Shown: piece by piece, positions 1 to 8,611 of the stretch
Layout: the number at the start of each line of letters is the position of its first letter
Position numbering within the stretch: the first letter of the stretch is position 1
Assembly: GCA_030949985.1 (NCBI GenBank)
Contig: JAUZRX010000023.1
Location: forward strand, 62,001 to 126,000
Length of the DNA stretch: 64,000 nucleotides
Direction: 5' to 3'
Source: Acidobacteriota bacterium
GTDB lineage: Bacteria; Acidobacteriota; Polarisedimenticolia; J045
Translations under genes and position numbers: made by a program
The notes under the pieces: model-generated
What the model was told of the DNA's origin: nothing
The model's database searches: none
What the model saw: only the letters and a program-made list of their open reading frames with translations

Positions 1-936
1 AAGGTCATCCGCAAGCTGGACGAACTCCACCTCGCTGCGCGGGGCGGGATCGTGGCGACCATCGGCAACTTCGATGGACTCCACCTGGGCCACCAGGCGA
101 TCATGGCCCGGGTGACATCGCGGGCGGCCGACCTCTCCCTGGCCTCGGCGGTGGTGACCTTCCACCCCCATCCTCTGCGGGTGCTGCGCCCCGAGCGCGC
201 CCCCCGGCTGATGCTCACCGGGGCCCAGAAACAGGCGCTGGTGGAGCAGGCCGGCATCGACGTGCTGGTGGTGCTGCCCTTCCACCGGCGGCTGGCGGAC
301 ATGCCCGCGGAAGCCTTTGTCGAGCAGGTGCTGGTACGGGGCCTTGCAATCAGGGAACTCTACGTCGGTCCCGACTTCCGTTTCGGGCGCGACCGGGCGG
401 GAGACGTGGACCTGCTGGCGCGCCTGGGTAAAAGCCACGGCTTTCTGGCCCGGGGCGTCGAACCGGTGCTCGACGAGGGTCGGCGCATCTCGGCTTCCGG
501 TATTCGCCGGCTGCTGGCCGATGGTCACGTGGCGCAGGCCGGCCGCCTGCTGGGCCGTCCCTTCACCCTGGTCGGCACCATCGTTCACGGCGAAGGGCGG
601 GGCACCACGCTGCTGGTGCCCACCGCCAACCTGGCTCCCGAGAATCAGTTCCTGCCCGCCCGGGGGGTGTACATCACGCGCACCCGTTGGGGGGGGCGCA
701 GCCGGCTCGGCGTGACCAACGTCGGTATCCGGCCGACTTTCGGTTTTCGGCGGATCGTGGTGGAGACTTTCCTGGTGGATTTCGAGGGAGATCTCTACGG
801 CCAGCGGGTGGAACTGGAGTTGCTCGAACGGCTGCGCGAGGAGCGTAAGTTCGGTTCGGCGGCGGAACTGCGTGCGCAGATCCAGCGGGACATCGAGGCC
901 TTCAAGGCCTGGCGCGAGGAAAACGGCGCGTCATGA
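1..936 (+). CDS. ribF: Bifunctional riboflavin kinase/FAD synthetase (5' partial)
   Basis: Makes FMN from riboflavin (C-terminal kinase) and FAD from FMN (N-terminal adenylyltransferase) in the cytoplasm. The nucleotidyltransferase signature GNFDGLHLGHQ lies at about bases 63-95, and the kinase-domain PTAN motif near base 630. A GTG at 52 could be read as a start, but the frame is open to base 1 and encodes the usual residues just before the signature (KVIRKLDELHLAARGGIVA). The true start is therefore probably only a few codons left of the window. The 3' end overlaps the next gene by ATGA (933-936), implying coupled translation. Family assignment is firm; only the N-terminus is missing. Confidence 0.95.
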   Translation, partial: KVIRKLDELHLAARGGIVATIGNFDGLHLGHQAIMARVTSRAADLSLASAVVTFHPHPLRVLRPERAPRLMLTGAQKQALVEQAGIDVLVVLPFHRRLADMPAEAFVEQVLVRGLAIRELYVGPDFRFGRDRAGDVDLLARLGKSHGFLARGVEPVLDEGRRISASGIRRLLADGHVAQAGRLLGRPFTLVGTIVHGEGRGTTLLVPTANLAPENQFLPARGVYITRTRWGGRSRLGVTNVGIRPTFGFRRIVVETFLVDFEGDLYGQRVELELLERLREERKFGSAAELRAQIQRDIEAFKAWREENGAS

Positions 937-1562
937 ACGAGGTCCTCGCGGTCTTCTGCCGCTGGCCCGAACCGGGGAAGGTCAAGACTCGACTGATTCC
1001 CGCACTCGGCGCGGAAGGCGCGGCGGCGTTTCAGCGTCGCTGCATCGAGCGGGTCGTCGAACTCTGCCGCGGCCTGCGCCGGCCCGGCCTGGTCACGCAG
1101 CTCTGGATCACGCCGGATTCGGCGGTGGCAGAGGTTCCCGGCGACCTTGCCGGCGACTTTACGGTGCACCCCCAGGGCGAGGGGGACCTGGGGGCGCGGA
1201 TGGCGCGTGCGGTGGTCCGGGCCCGGGCCCGGGGCGCCCGCCGCGTCGTCGTGATCGGTACCGACTGTCCGGCTCTCGATCGCGCCGTCATCGACGCCGC
1301 CCTGGACGGGCTGCGCCGCTTCGACGCCGTCATCAACGAAGCGGAAGACGGGGGCTACTGCCTGATCGGTCTGGCCCGGGCGATTCCGTCGGTCTTCCAG
1401 GACATCGCCTGGGGCACCGAAGCGGTCGCCGCCCAGACCCTCGAGCGGCTGGAAGCCGCCGGTGCCGCGACCTTGCGCCTGCCGCCCCTGGGGGATGTCG
1501 ATCGCCCCGAGGATCTGCACGAGGTCCGGCGACGCTGGCCCCGACTGCTCGATGGCGTCTGA
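933..1562 (+). CDS. DUF2064 / TIGR04282-type glycosyltransferase-like protein
   Basis: A 209-residue protein of the DUF2064 family, which has a nucleotidyltransferase/GT-A-like fold related to CofC and GT2 enzymes. Visible signatures are PEPGKVKTRLIP near the N-terminus (nucleotide-binding loop), GTDCPALD at about residue 109 (the metal-binding acidic position) and EDGGYCLIGL at about residue 138. All are typical of active members, and the length is normal. The substrate is not known for most of the family; some members sit beside radical-SAM or selenium genes, but no such gene is here. It starts inside the ribF stop codon, so it should be made together with RibF. Confidence 0.85.
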   Translation: MNEVLAVFCRWPEPGKVKTRLIPALGAEGAAAFQRRCIERVVELCRGLRRPGLVTQLWITPDSAVAEVPGDLAGDFTVHPQGEGDLGARMARAVVRARARGARRVVVIGTDCPALDRAVIDAALDGLRRFDAVINEAEDGGYCLIGLARAIPSVFQDIAWGTEAVAAQTLERLEAAGAATLRLPPLGDVDRPEDLHEVRRRWPRLLDGV

Positions 1563-1635
1563 AAGGGGAACGACACGGCGACGACGTTCGCGCCCATCCT
1601 CCCGGGAGCCGACCCGCCGGGGCAGAGCCCGGGGC

Positions 1636-2823
1636 TCAAGGCTCTCGAGCCAGTTCCCGGATCAGGACCTCGGCCAGGTACCGATACTGCTCGAGCCGGT
1701 TGTAGAGCTGGGCCGACAGGCGCAGCAGGCGCCGGGGAGGATCGGGCCAGGAGAAGACCGGCACCTCGACACGGTGCGCGTGCCAGAGCCGGTCTTGGAG
1801 GGGATCCCAGCGCCCCTCGGCGGCGGCACCGGATCCCGGCGGCAGGGGGATCGAGGCCAGCGAGCCGATCATCGATGCGGGGGCGGGGGCGGCCGTCCCC
1901 AGGGCATCGAGCAGCAGCCGCCGGCCCGCCAGGGCCAAGTCCCGGTTGGCGCGGCGAATCGCCGGCCAGCCCCCGTCGACCGCGTTCTCGAAGAAGTCGA
2001 TGGCGAAAGGAACCGCCAGCCAGGCGCTGGGATCGCGGGTTCCCATCCAGTCGAACTCGGCGCGGAAACGGCGGCCTCCGGCGGGTGTCTCGGCGGCGCC
2101 GTGGGAGATGGTCAACGGCCGGGTGACAGCCTGCAGATCCTGCCGCACGTGCAGGAACGCCGCGCCCTTGGGGGCGCAGATCCACTTGTGGCAGTTACCC
2201 GTGTACCAGGCGGCCCCCAGGCGGTCGAGATCCAGGTCCAGCATGCCCGGCCCGTGGGCGCCGTCCACCAGGGTCTCGATGCCCCGGGCGGCCAGTTCTT
2301 CGACGATCTCCCCGATCGGCAGGACCAGGCCCGTCGGAGAGGTGACGTGGTCGATCAGGGCCAGACGGGTGGCCGGCGTGGCGGCGTCGAGAATCGCCTC
2401 CGTGACCCGCGACGGATCTTCGACGGGAAAGGGGATACGCGCGATCTGCAGGGTCAGGCCATGGCGTCGGGCCATCAGCCGGGCCGCTTGCAGGCAAGCG
2501 TTGTAGGCGTGGTCGACGAGCAGAATGCCGTCACCGGTGCGCCATGGGATCGAAGCGAGCACCGCACCCACCGCCGCGCTGGCGTTGGTGACGAAGGCCA
2601 GGTCGTCGGCCCGGGCACCCACGAATCGACCCAGCCGAAGGCGCGCTGCGGCCAGGCGCCCGGGAAGCTCTCGCGCGAGGAAGAGCACGGGCTCCCGCTC
2701 GAGTTGCTCGCGGATCGCCGCCTGGTGATCGAGGACCTGTCGGGGGCACGAGCCGAAGGAGCCATGGTTGAGGAAGGTGACCTGGGGATCGAGCAGCCAG
2801 GTGGGTGCCGTGCCGACTGTCAT
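1636..2823 (-). CDS. Class V PLP-dependent aminotransferase, isopenicillin N epimerase-like
   Basis: A 395-residue fold-type I PLP enzyme of the CefD-like branch. The Schiff-base lysine is in GNCHKWICAPKG (about residue 207), and the N-terminal FLNHGSFGSCP is typical of this group. Substrate cannot be told from sequence: relatives include isopenicillin N epimerase, cysteine desulfurase-like and ergothioneine C-S lyase enzymes, and no beta-lactam or ergothioneine genes are nearby. I chose the ATG at 2823 because it overlaps the rnhB stop as ATGA (2820-2823). A start ten codons upstream is possible but would lie deeper inside rnhB. Probably an operon with rnhB. Confidence 0.85.
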   Translation of the reverse strand: MTVGTAPTWLLDPQVTFLNHGSFGSCPRQVLDHQAAIREQLEREPVLFLARELPGRLAAARLRLGRFVGARADDLAFVTNASAAVGAVLASIPWRTGDGILLVDHAYNACLQAARLMARRHGLTLQIARIPFPVEDPSRVTEAILDAATPATRLALIDHVTSPTGLVLPIGEIVEELAARGIETLVDGAHGPGMLDLDLDRLGAAWYTGNCHKWICAPKGAAFLHVRQDLQAVTRPLTISHGAAETPAGGRRFRAEFDWMGTRDPSAWLAVPFAIDFFENAVDGGWPAIRRANRDLALAGRRLLLDALGTAAPAPASMIGSLASIPLPPGSGAAAEGRWDPLQDRLWHAHRVEVPVFSWPDPPRRLLRLSAQLYNRLEQYRYLAEVLIRELAREP

Positions 2824-3479
2824 GGAAAGAGCTTCGCCTGCTCCGGCAGGCATCGTCGCACCGGGGCGTAGCTCCGCCGATGGACGGGACAGGGACCGAG
2901 GCGGGCGAGAGCCTCGAGGTGGCCCGCACTGGGGTAGCCCTTGTGCCGGGCGAAGCCGTAACCGGGGTATCGGCGGTCCAGCTCGATCATCAGGGTGTCC
3001 CGGTGATGCTTGGCCAGAATGCTGGCCGCGGCGATTACCAGGTGGCGTCCATCACCGCGTATCACAGCGCGCTGCGGCACCCCGACCCGGGGCAGAGAGC
3101 GGGCGTCGGTGAGCAGAAAGTCCGGGGCCGGATCGAGGGCGCCCACCGCCCGGGTCATGCCTTCGATGGCGGCCTGAAGCGGGCCGATACGATCGATCTC
3201 CGCGGCGCTGACTTCCGCGACCGCCCAGCTCACCGCCGACTGCCGAATCCGCATCGACCAGCGCTCCCGGCGAGCGGGATCGAGGCGCTTGGAGTCGTCC
3301 ACGCCAGGCAGCCGTGCGCCGGCGGGCAGGATCACCGCGGCGGCCACCAGGGGCCCGGCCAGGGGACCGGCCCCGGCCTCGTCGGCCCCGGCGATCAGGC
3401 GATAGCCCGCCTTCCGCAACGCCGCCGCCCCGGCGCGCAGGGCGCGGCGGCGGGCCGGGCTGGGAGAGGGCGGGCTCAT
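2820..3479 (-). CDS. rnhB: Ribonuclease HII
   Basis: A 219-residue RNase HII, which nicks the RNA strand at single ribonucleotides in DNA and removes RNA from hybrids. Catalytic acidic residues are visible in ADEAGAGPLAG (Asp-Glu, about residue 29), LLTDARSLP (Asp, near 120) and the IELDRRYPGYG region. The GRG motif that normally follows DEA reads GAG here: the arginine contacting the RNA-DNA junction is replaced by alanine, confirmed on the nucleotide sequence. The start is the ATG at 3479 (MSPPSPSP). It has no Shine-Dalgarno but has TAGAAT 8 nt upstream. The stop overlaps the aminotransferase start by ATGA. Confidence 0.92.
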   Translation of the reverse strand: MSPPSPSPARRRALRAGAAALRKAGYRLIAGADEAGAGPLAGPLVAAAVILPAGARLPGVDDSKRLDPARRERWSMRIRQSAVSWAVAEVSAAEIDRIGPLQAAIEGMTRAVGALDPAPDFLLTDARSLPRVGVPQRAVIRGDGRHLVIAAASILAKHHRDTLMIELDRRYPGYGFARHKGYPSAGHLEALARLGPCPVHRRSYAPVRRCLPEQAKLFP

Positions 3480-3487
3480 GGAAGCGC

Positions 3488-3493
3488 ATTCTA
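3488..3493 (-). promoter_or_regulatory. -10-like TAGAAT immediately upstream of rnhB
   Basis: On the minus strand TAGAAT is followed by 8 nt and then the rnhB ATG, with no Shine-Dalgarno between. Initiation about 7 nt after the -10 would give a leaderless or nearly leaderless mRNA. No recognisable -35 at the right distance. Confidence 0.4.
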
Positions 3494-3520
3494 ACCCGAG
3501 CCCGGAGGGGGGGCGGCTCC

Positions 3521-3526
3521 TATAAT
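3521..3526 (+). promoter_or_regulatory. Perfect -10 hexamer upstream of tmk-holB
   Basis: TATAAT stands out in this GC-rich divergent gap, 67 nt before the tmk ATG. No TTGACA-like box is visible at 16-18 nt spacing, so only the -10 is supported. The leader would be about 60 nt and includes a GGGGAG ribosome-binding site. Confidence 0.4.
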
Positions 3527-3593
3527 GGGCGCCGCCGAGCGTCTCGGACCCACCCGACGGGGGTGACGGAAAGGCGCCGCGGGGAGCGCTGGG

Positions 3594-4262
3594 ATGAGCG
3601 ACGGTCGGGGATGGTTCATCACCCTCGAGGGCATCGAGGGGGCCGGCAAGACGACCCAGACCGAATGGCTGGTCCGGGCCCTGCGCGCCGCCGGCCGGCA
3701 GGTGGTCGCCACCCGCGAGCCGGGCGGCCGCGGTCCCGTGGCCGAGACCCTGCGCGCCCTGCTCAAGGAGCCCGCCGTGTGGAAGGAACTGGGCCTGGCC
3801 GAGATCTACCTCTACGCCGCCGCCCGGGCCCACCACCTGGAGTCGCTCGTCCTGCCGGCCCTCGACGAGGGGCGCGACGTGATCTGCGACCGCTATCTCG
3901 ACTCCACCCGGGCCTACCAGGGTTTCGGTCGCGGCCGACCCCGGCGACTGATCGAAGATCTCCACGCACTGCCGCCCCTCGACCTGCGGCCCGATTGCAC
4001 CCTGCTGCTGGATCTCCCGCCCCGCGTCGGGCTGGCCCGCGCCCGGGAGCGGGGTGAGGACGGCCCCGCGGGCTACGACGACGAGAGCCTCGCCTTTTTC
4101 GAGCGCGTCCGCGATGGCTTCCGGCACATCGCCGAAGACGAGCCCAGCCGGGTGCGGATGGTCGACGCCGACGCCTCGCCGCTGGAGGTCCATACCCGGA
4201 TCGTGGGCGCCCTGACCGACCTGGTGCCCGGCCTCGAGCCCGCCGCCGGGGGCTGGCCATGA
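3594..4262 (+). CDS. tmk: Thymidylate kinase
   Basis: Phosphorylates dTMP to dTDP with ATP in the dTTP pathway. At 222 residues it is of normal size. The P-loop EGIEGAGKTTQ is at about residues 12-22, the TREPGG motif at about 41-46, and the DRYLDSTRAYQGFGRG segment carrying the DRY/H-type motif at about 101-116. The start is supported by GGGGAG 8 nt upstream. It overlaps holB by ATGA (4259-4262). The tmk-holB pairing is common in bacteria and links nucleotide supply with the replisome clamp loader. Confidence 0.96.
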   Translation: MSDGRGWFITLEGIEGAGKTTQTEWLVRALRAAGRQVVATREPGGRGPVAETLRALLKEPAVWKELGLAEIYLYAAARAHHLESLVLPALDEGRDVICDRYLDSTRAYQGFGRGRPRRLIEDLHALPPLDLRPDCTLLLDLPPRVGLARARERGEDGPAGYDDESLAFFERVRDGFRHIAEDEPSRVRMVDADASPLEVHTRIVGALTDLVPGLEPAAGGWP

Positions 4263-5338
4263 GCGAGGAGCCGATCGTTCCCCTCGTCTCCATCGAAGGC
4301 CAGAAACGCGCGATCACGGCCCTGCTCGCCCTGGTCGCTTCCCGGGAGGCCCTCCCTCCCCTGCTCTTTTGCGGGCCGGAGGGCGTGGGCAAGCGCAGCG
4401 CGGCCCTGGGACTGGCCGCGGGGCTGGTCTGTCGCCGGGGGGGGATCGACCGGGCCTGTGGGCGCTGTCCGCCCTGCCAGCGGGTACTGCAGAGCCGCGG
4501 GGTGACCGCGCTGCGCCGCCGTTCGACCGCCCAGGACCGGGCCCAGGTCTACCCCGACATCGGTTTCGTGGGCATTCCCGAGGGCAAGACCCGCATCTCG
4601 GTGCTCCAGGCGCGGGACGTGGAACTTTCGCTGTCGATGCAGCCGTTCGAACTCCCGCGGCGGATCTACATCATCGAGCCCGCCGACTCGCTGACTCCCG
4701 CGGCCGCCAACAGCCTGCTCAAGGTGCTCGAGGAGCCCCCACCCTGGGGCCTGCTGATCCTGGTCACCGCCCACCCCTGGGCCCTGCCCGTCACCGTCCG
4801 CTCCCGGATGCAGACGGTACGCTTCGGCCTGCTCGACCGGCGGACTGTCGAGTCCTGGCTCGCCGGCAGGGGTTACCCGGCCGACGAGGCGGCCGAGCGG
4901 GCCCGCTGCTGTCGGGGGCGACTCTCCCTGGCCCTGGCGGCGGATCCGGCCGCCGAGGACGCGCTGCGGGAGACCTGGACGGGGGCCATCGAGAAACTCG
5001 CCGCGGGCGGCCCGGCGGCGGCCCTGGCCATCGCCGTGGCCGAGGCCTGGGGCAGCGACGCCGCGGCCGCCGAGAAGGCCTGCCAGGCTCTGCTGGAGCT
5101 GATGCGTGATGCCCAGGCGGTGGCCGCCGGCGCCGAGCCCCAGTGGCTCGACCGCGCCCAGGCCGAGCGACTGGCGGACTTCGTCGACGCCGCGGGCCCG
5201 GCCCTGTACGATCGCTTGCGAGTGGTGGAGTTGCTGCGCTCGGAAATCCGCGTCTTCCACCGCAATCCACGCCTGAGCGTCGAGGGCGCCCTGCTCGCCC
5301 TGGCGGGCAGGCTCGACCGGGCGGCCTTGGGCCGCTGA
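4259..5338 (+). CDS. holB: DNA polymerase III subunit delta prime (clamp loader)
   Basis: A 359-residue AAA+ clamp-loader subunit that acts with the gamma/tau and delta subunits to load the beta clamp. Visible: P-loop GPEGVGKRSAA (about 39-49), a zinc module CRRGGIDRACGRCPPC (about 59-74, four cysteines), the sensor-1 region EPADSLTPAAANSLLKVLEE (about 138-157) and the following PPPWGLLILVT strand. In E. coli delta' the P-loop is non-functional, but here the Walker lysine is present, as in many other phyla. The start overlaps tmk by ATGA. A DUF3467 gene follows after 21 nt and is probably in the same operon. Confidence 0.92.
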   Translation: MSEEPIVPLVSIEGQKRAITALLALVASREALPPLLFCGPEGVGKRSAALGLAAGLVCRRGGIDRACGRCPPCQRVLQSRGVTALRRRSTAQDRAQVYPDIGFVGIPEGKTRISVLQARDVELSLSMQPFELPRRIYIIEPADSLTPAAANSLLKVLEEPPPWGLLILVTAHPWALPVTVRSRMQTVRFGLLDRRTVESWLAGRGYPADEAAERARCCRGRLSLALAADPAAEDALRETWTGAIEKLAAGGPAAALAIAVAEAWGSDAAAAEKACQALLELMRDAQAVAAGAEPQWLDRAQAERLADFVDAAGPALYDRLRVVELLRSEIRVFHRNPRLSVEGALLALAGRLDRAALGR

Positions 5339-5359
5339 CGGGCGTCGAAGGGGAAACCA

Positions 5360-5659
5360 ATGGGTCAGGAGAACAAGGGCAAGCCCACCGCTCGCTCGGT
5401 CAACATCAGTATCTCCGAGCAGGCGCACAAGGGCGTCTACGCCAACAAGGTGATCGTGGCTCACAGCGCCGACGAGTTCATCCTCGACTTCGTCGCCGAT
5501 TTTCCGCCGGGTCCCCAGATCGTCTCCCGGGTGATCACCGCCCCGGCCCACGCCCGCGCCCTGCTGGCCACCCTCCGGGAAAACCTGGAGCGTTTCGAGC
5601 GGCAGCACGGTCCGATCCGTCGGCGTTCAGGTCCCGGCACGCCCCCCGCCGACGCCTGA
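5360..5659 (+). CDS. DUF3467 domain protein
   Basis: A small 99-residue protein matching the DUF3467 pattern: NISISEQAHKGVYANKVIV near the N-terminus, then EFILDFVADFPPGPQIVSRV and a C-terminal helix RALLATLRENLERFERQHG. The family is widespread, has no signal peptide or known catalytic residues, and its function is unknown. The start is well supported (AAGGGG 7 nt before ATG). It lies 21 nt after holB on the same strand, and converges with the retropepsin gene 43 nt downstream. Confidence 0.85.
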   Translation: MGQENKGKPTARSVNISISEQAHKGVYANKVIVAHSADEFILDFVADFPPGPQIVSRVITAPAHARALLATLRENLERFERQHGPIRRRSGPGTPPADA

Positions 5660-5702
5660 CTCCCGACCACCGGCGCCGCAGGGCACGCCACACCGGCAGC
5701 AC

Positions 5703-7247
5703 TCAGCGGCCTGGCCGTCGTTGTGCCTTCGCGCGCAGCACCAGGCGTCCCCGGCGAAGATCGACCTCCATCACATGCCGGGCCAGAAGGTCGAGACCGA
5801 CGAAACCGCAGACCCGCACCCCCGTGATGCGACTCCGGGCGGCCAGGTCGATGACGCCGACGTTTTTCAGCCTTCGCCGGTTGTCGCCCACCGCCAGACC
5901 CAGGCGCGGCACTTCGCCGGCGAGCGCCAGTCGGCCACCATAGGCGGACGCTTGACGGGAACCCCGACGAAAGGGCTGGCCCCGTTCCTCGAGCAGGCCG
6001 GCGCCGATCAGGGAGCGGCTGGCTCCGGTGTCGAAGAGCAGCAACGCCGGGCCGTCCCCGGCGGTGGTTTCCACCTCAGCCTCCAGCAGGAGCTGACCGG
6101 CAATCCGGTAGAGGGCGACTCCGGCCTGCCCCGCGGGCCACGGATCGACGGCCAGTGGGTCCTCCGCGGCCCCGCTCCCGCCATCGAGGAGCGCGAGGCG
6201 GACCTCCCCGGCGAAGGGATCGATGGTCACCCCGGCCCCCGCGGCAGCCAGCACGTCGAGGCCCACGATCGCCTGGTAGGCCCCGCGTCTTTCGAGGGAT
6301 CCGGCGGAGCGCACGGCCAGCGCCGAACTGAAGGTCAAGGGTCCGAGGCGCAACCGGTCGAGCAGCCCGCGAACGATGGCATGCGTGCCGCTGCCCCCAC
6401 CGCCGAAGAGGGTCCCCCGAGTCAGCGTCTCCATGGGGACCCGGCGCAGGGCGGTGGGCGCCAGGTGCAGACCGGACGCTCCGCTGTCCAGCAACGCCGG
6501 CACCCGGCGTCTTTCGTCCAGGGCGATCTCCACCAGCCAACCCCGCACATGCCCCGGCCTGCCCGCCAGGGGCTCGAGCGGAAGCGCGCCGGGCAGCGCC
6601 CGCTTCTCGACCACCCATACGGGCCGATCGCCCAGGGCCTCGATCAGCCGCAGGTTGTCCCGGGCGCCGGCGATACGCTCGGGAGGCTCGCGCTCGGCTG
6701 CGGCCACGTCCAGGTAGGCCGCCAGGGCCTCGCGTCGCCGCTGCCGGTCGGCCACCACGTTGGCCAGGGTGAACCATCCCGCGGCGCTTGTCGGCGCCAG
6801 CCGCACGACCCGTTCGGCGGCCTTCTCGGCGGCGGTGAAATGGAAACGAGCGGCGAGCACGCGGGCCAGCACCAGCCAACCGAGGGCGGCCTCGGGATCG
6901 TCCGCGATGGCGGCCAGGGCGTCGGCGTGGGCTCGGCGGGGTCGTCCGCAGCGCCACTCGAGGGCCGCGCGGAAAGCCGGCAGATCGACATCGGCGTCCC
7001 CCAGGCGTGCGGCGGCCGCGCACGCGCCGGCCCCGGGATCCAGGTCGAGAAAGTCCGCGAGGGCCAGGCCCGCGAGCACGCAGCGGGGGGCCCCGGACGC
7101 GGCCGCCAGGGCGGCATCCCTCTCGAGGCGTTGCCGCCGGCCCAGGCGCCGGGCCGCGCCGTCGGCGGGACAATCCGCCGCCCACGACGGAGCGAGGGCG
7201 ACCAGGGCCGCCATCACCAGCACCACCCGGCGCGCTGCCTTCCTCAT
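5703..7247 (-). CDS. Secreted TPR protein with two retropepsin-like aspartyl protease domains
   Basis: A 514-residue exported protein. A signal peptide (MRKAARRVVLVMAALVA, about residues 1-24) is followed by an alpha-helical TPR-like region to about residue 200. Two retropepsin-like folds come next: the first has the active-site motif LLDSGASG near residue 253, the second LLFDTGASRS near residue 405. Each is followed by the family's later ILG-like segment (AIVGLDVLA; GFVGLDLLA). Retropepsins normally work as homodimers, so two domains in one chain could form the complete site by themselves. Substrate unknown; bacterial relatives are periplasmic. The start ATG overlaps the stop of the upstream rlmD-like gene (7244-7247, ATGA). 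Confidence 0.8.
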   Translation of the reverse strand: MRKAARRVVLVMAALVALAPSWAADCPADGAARRLGRRQRLERDAALAAASGAPRCVLAGLALADFLDLDPGAGACAAAARLGDADVDLPAFRAALEWRCGRPRRAHADALAAIADDPEAALGWLVLARVLAARFHFTAAEKAAERVVRLAPTSAAGWFTLANVVADRQRRREALAAYLDVAAAEREPPERIAGARDNLRLIEALGDRPVWVVEKRALPGALPLEPLAGRPGHVRGWLVEIALDERRRVPALLDSGASGLHLAPTALRRVPMETLTRGTLFGGGGSGTHAIVRGLLDRLRLGPLTFSSALAVRSAGSLERRGAYQAIVGLDVLAAAGAGVTIDPFAGEVRLALLDGGSGAAEDPLAVDPWPAGQAGVALYRIAGQLLLEAEVETTAGDGPALLLFDTGASRSLIGAGLLEERGQPFRRGSRQASAYGGRLALAGEVPRLGLAVGDNRRRLKNVGVIDLAARSRITGVRVCGFVGLDLLARHVMEVDLRRGRLVLRAKAQRRPGR

Positions 7248-8611
7248 CCCCGAGGCTCGCTTTCCAGGGTGACCACCACTTCCAGGTGGGGCGTTTGGGG
7301 GAACATGTCCACCGCGGCGACGGCCACCGCCCGGTAACCGAAGTCGGCGAAGCGGGCCAGGTCCCGAGCGGCCGTCGCCGGGTGGCAGGAGACCATCACC
7401 ACCCGCCGCACTCCCAATCGCCGAGCGAGGGCCGGGATCGACTTTCCGATTCCGGCCCGCGGAGGATTGACCGCCAGCGCCTCGAAGCGCTTTCCGGCGT
7501 CGGCCAGCCCGGCGGCGGCGGCCTCGGCGTCGCCGGTGAGAAAGTCGGCGTCGGCAAACCCTTGGTCCCTGGCTGCACGTCGTGCGGCCCGCGCCCCGGC
7601 GGGGTCGAGCTCCACGCCCACCACCCGGCTCGCCGGCCCCGCCCCGTGGAGGGCGATCAGGCCCGCCCCGCAGTACAGGTCGAGCAAGGAGCGGGGGGCT
7701 TCTCCCGCCTCGTCGCGAAGGGCCCGGCCCGCCAGGCGGTAGAGCTTCCCCGCTGCTGCCGGGTTGACCTGCACGAACCCCTGGATGCCGAGGGGGAACT
7801 CCACCCCGCCGATGCGTTCGGTCAGCTCGCACCGCCCTTCCTGCCACACCACGCGCCCCTTGCCCCGGCCCGCCCCGTCGACCTGGGCGGCACCGGCCAG
7901 GGGCTCGCCGGCGGCGAGCGCCCTGCGGGACGCCCGGCGCAACTGCGGCGCGGCCGCCGGGGTCGAGTGCCAGACGGCCAGCCAGCGTCCGGCGGCCAGC
8001 GAACCCCGCAGCTCGAGATGGGTCGGCCCTTCCCCGGAAGCCGGATGCCGTTCGTCCATCCGGGCCAGCAGGCTCTCGACCACCTCCCACCCCCCCGGGG
8101 CCAGCAGGTGGCAACGGTCTACGGCCACCACGGCGGCGCCGCGTCCGCGGGGTCGGTAGCCGGCCCGCCAGCGGCCGCCCCGGCGGGCCAGGGCCAGGCG
8201 TACCCGGCTGCGGTATTCCAGCGGCGAGGGGCTCGCCACCACCGGGTCGATGGGCAGGTCGACCCCCGCCAGTCGGCGAAGTTGCCGGGCCAGGTGCTGG
8301 ACCTTCCAGTCCAGGCCTGTCTCCTCGTCCACCACCATCAGGGGACAGCCGCCGCACCGGCCCTGCTGCGCGCAGGATGCGGGCCGGCGCCGGGCCGAGG
8401 GCTCGATCACCTCCAGCGGCACCGCGTCCAGTCGGCGGCGGCGTTCCGCGACCACGCGGACGCGCACACGCTCACCGATCACCACCCCGGGGACGAAGAC
8501 CACCCGCCCCTCCCAGCGCCCCACCCCGGCGCCCTCGACGTTGAAATCGACGATCTGCAGCTCGATCGTGCGGCCGGGAAGCGAGCCTGATCCTTCGCCT
8601 GCTTCGTTCAA
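7244..8611 (-). CDS. rlmD: 23S rRNA (uracil-5-)-methyltransferase, RlmD/RumA family
   Basis: A SAM-dependent m5U methyltransferase of 455 residues. An N-terminal TRAM-like domain (IVDFNVEGAGVGRWEG) is followed by the iron-sulfur cysteines in CAQQGRCGGCPLM plus DRCHLL. The SAM motif LLDLYCGAGLIAL, the NPPRAGIG motif and the catalytic cysteine in MVSCHPATAARDL come later in the chain. Target choice (RlmD versus RlmC or TrmA type) is inferred; the four Fe-S cysteines favour RlmD/RlmC. I chose the TTG at 8611 because it gives the family length and has GGAAGG 7 nt upstream. ATGs further upstream would add an unrelated N-terminus. The gene is followed by the retropepsin gene with ATGA overlap. Confidence 0.85.
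   Translation of the reverse strand: MNEAGEGSGSLPGRTIELQIVDFNVEGAGVGRWEGRVVFVPGVVIGERVRVRVVAERRRRLDAVPLEVIEPSARRRPASCAQQGRCGGCPLMVVDEETGLDWKVQHLARQLRRLAGVDLPIDPVVASPSPLEYRSRVRLALARRGGRWRAGYRPRGRGAAVVAVDRCHLLAPGGWEVVESLLARMDERHPASGEGPTHLELRGSLAAGRWLAVWHSTPAAAPQLRRASRRALAAGEPLAGAAQVDGAGRGKGRVVWQEGRCELTERIGGVEFPLGIQGFVQVNPAAAGKLYRLAGRALRDEAGEAPRSLLDLYCGAGLIALHGAGPASRVVGVELDPAGARAARRAARDQGFADADFLTGDAEAAAAGLADAGKRFEALAVNPPRAGIGKSIPALARRLGVRRVVMVSCHPATAARDLARFADFGYRAVAVAAVDMFPQTPHLEVVVTLESEPRG

Noticed and set aside
1462-2871. Long plus-strand frame opposite the aminotransferase
   Set aside because: A Gly/Pro/Arg-rich translation without family features, typical of antisense frames at ~70% GC. Many similar frames across the window were rejected for the same reason.
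7248-8357. Long minus-strand frame upstream of the retropepsin gene
   Set aside because: It is the shadow of rlmD in another frame. The real gene starts at 7247 with a signal peptide and an ATGA overlap.
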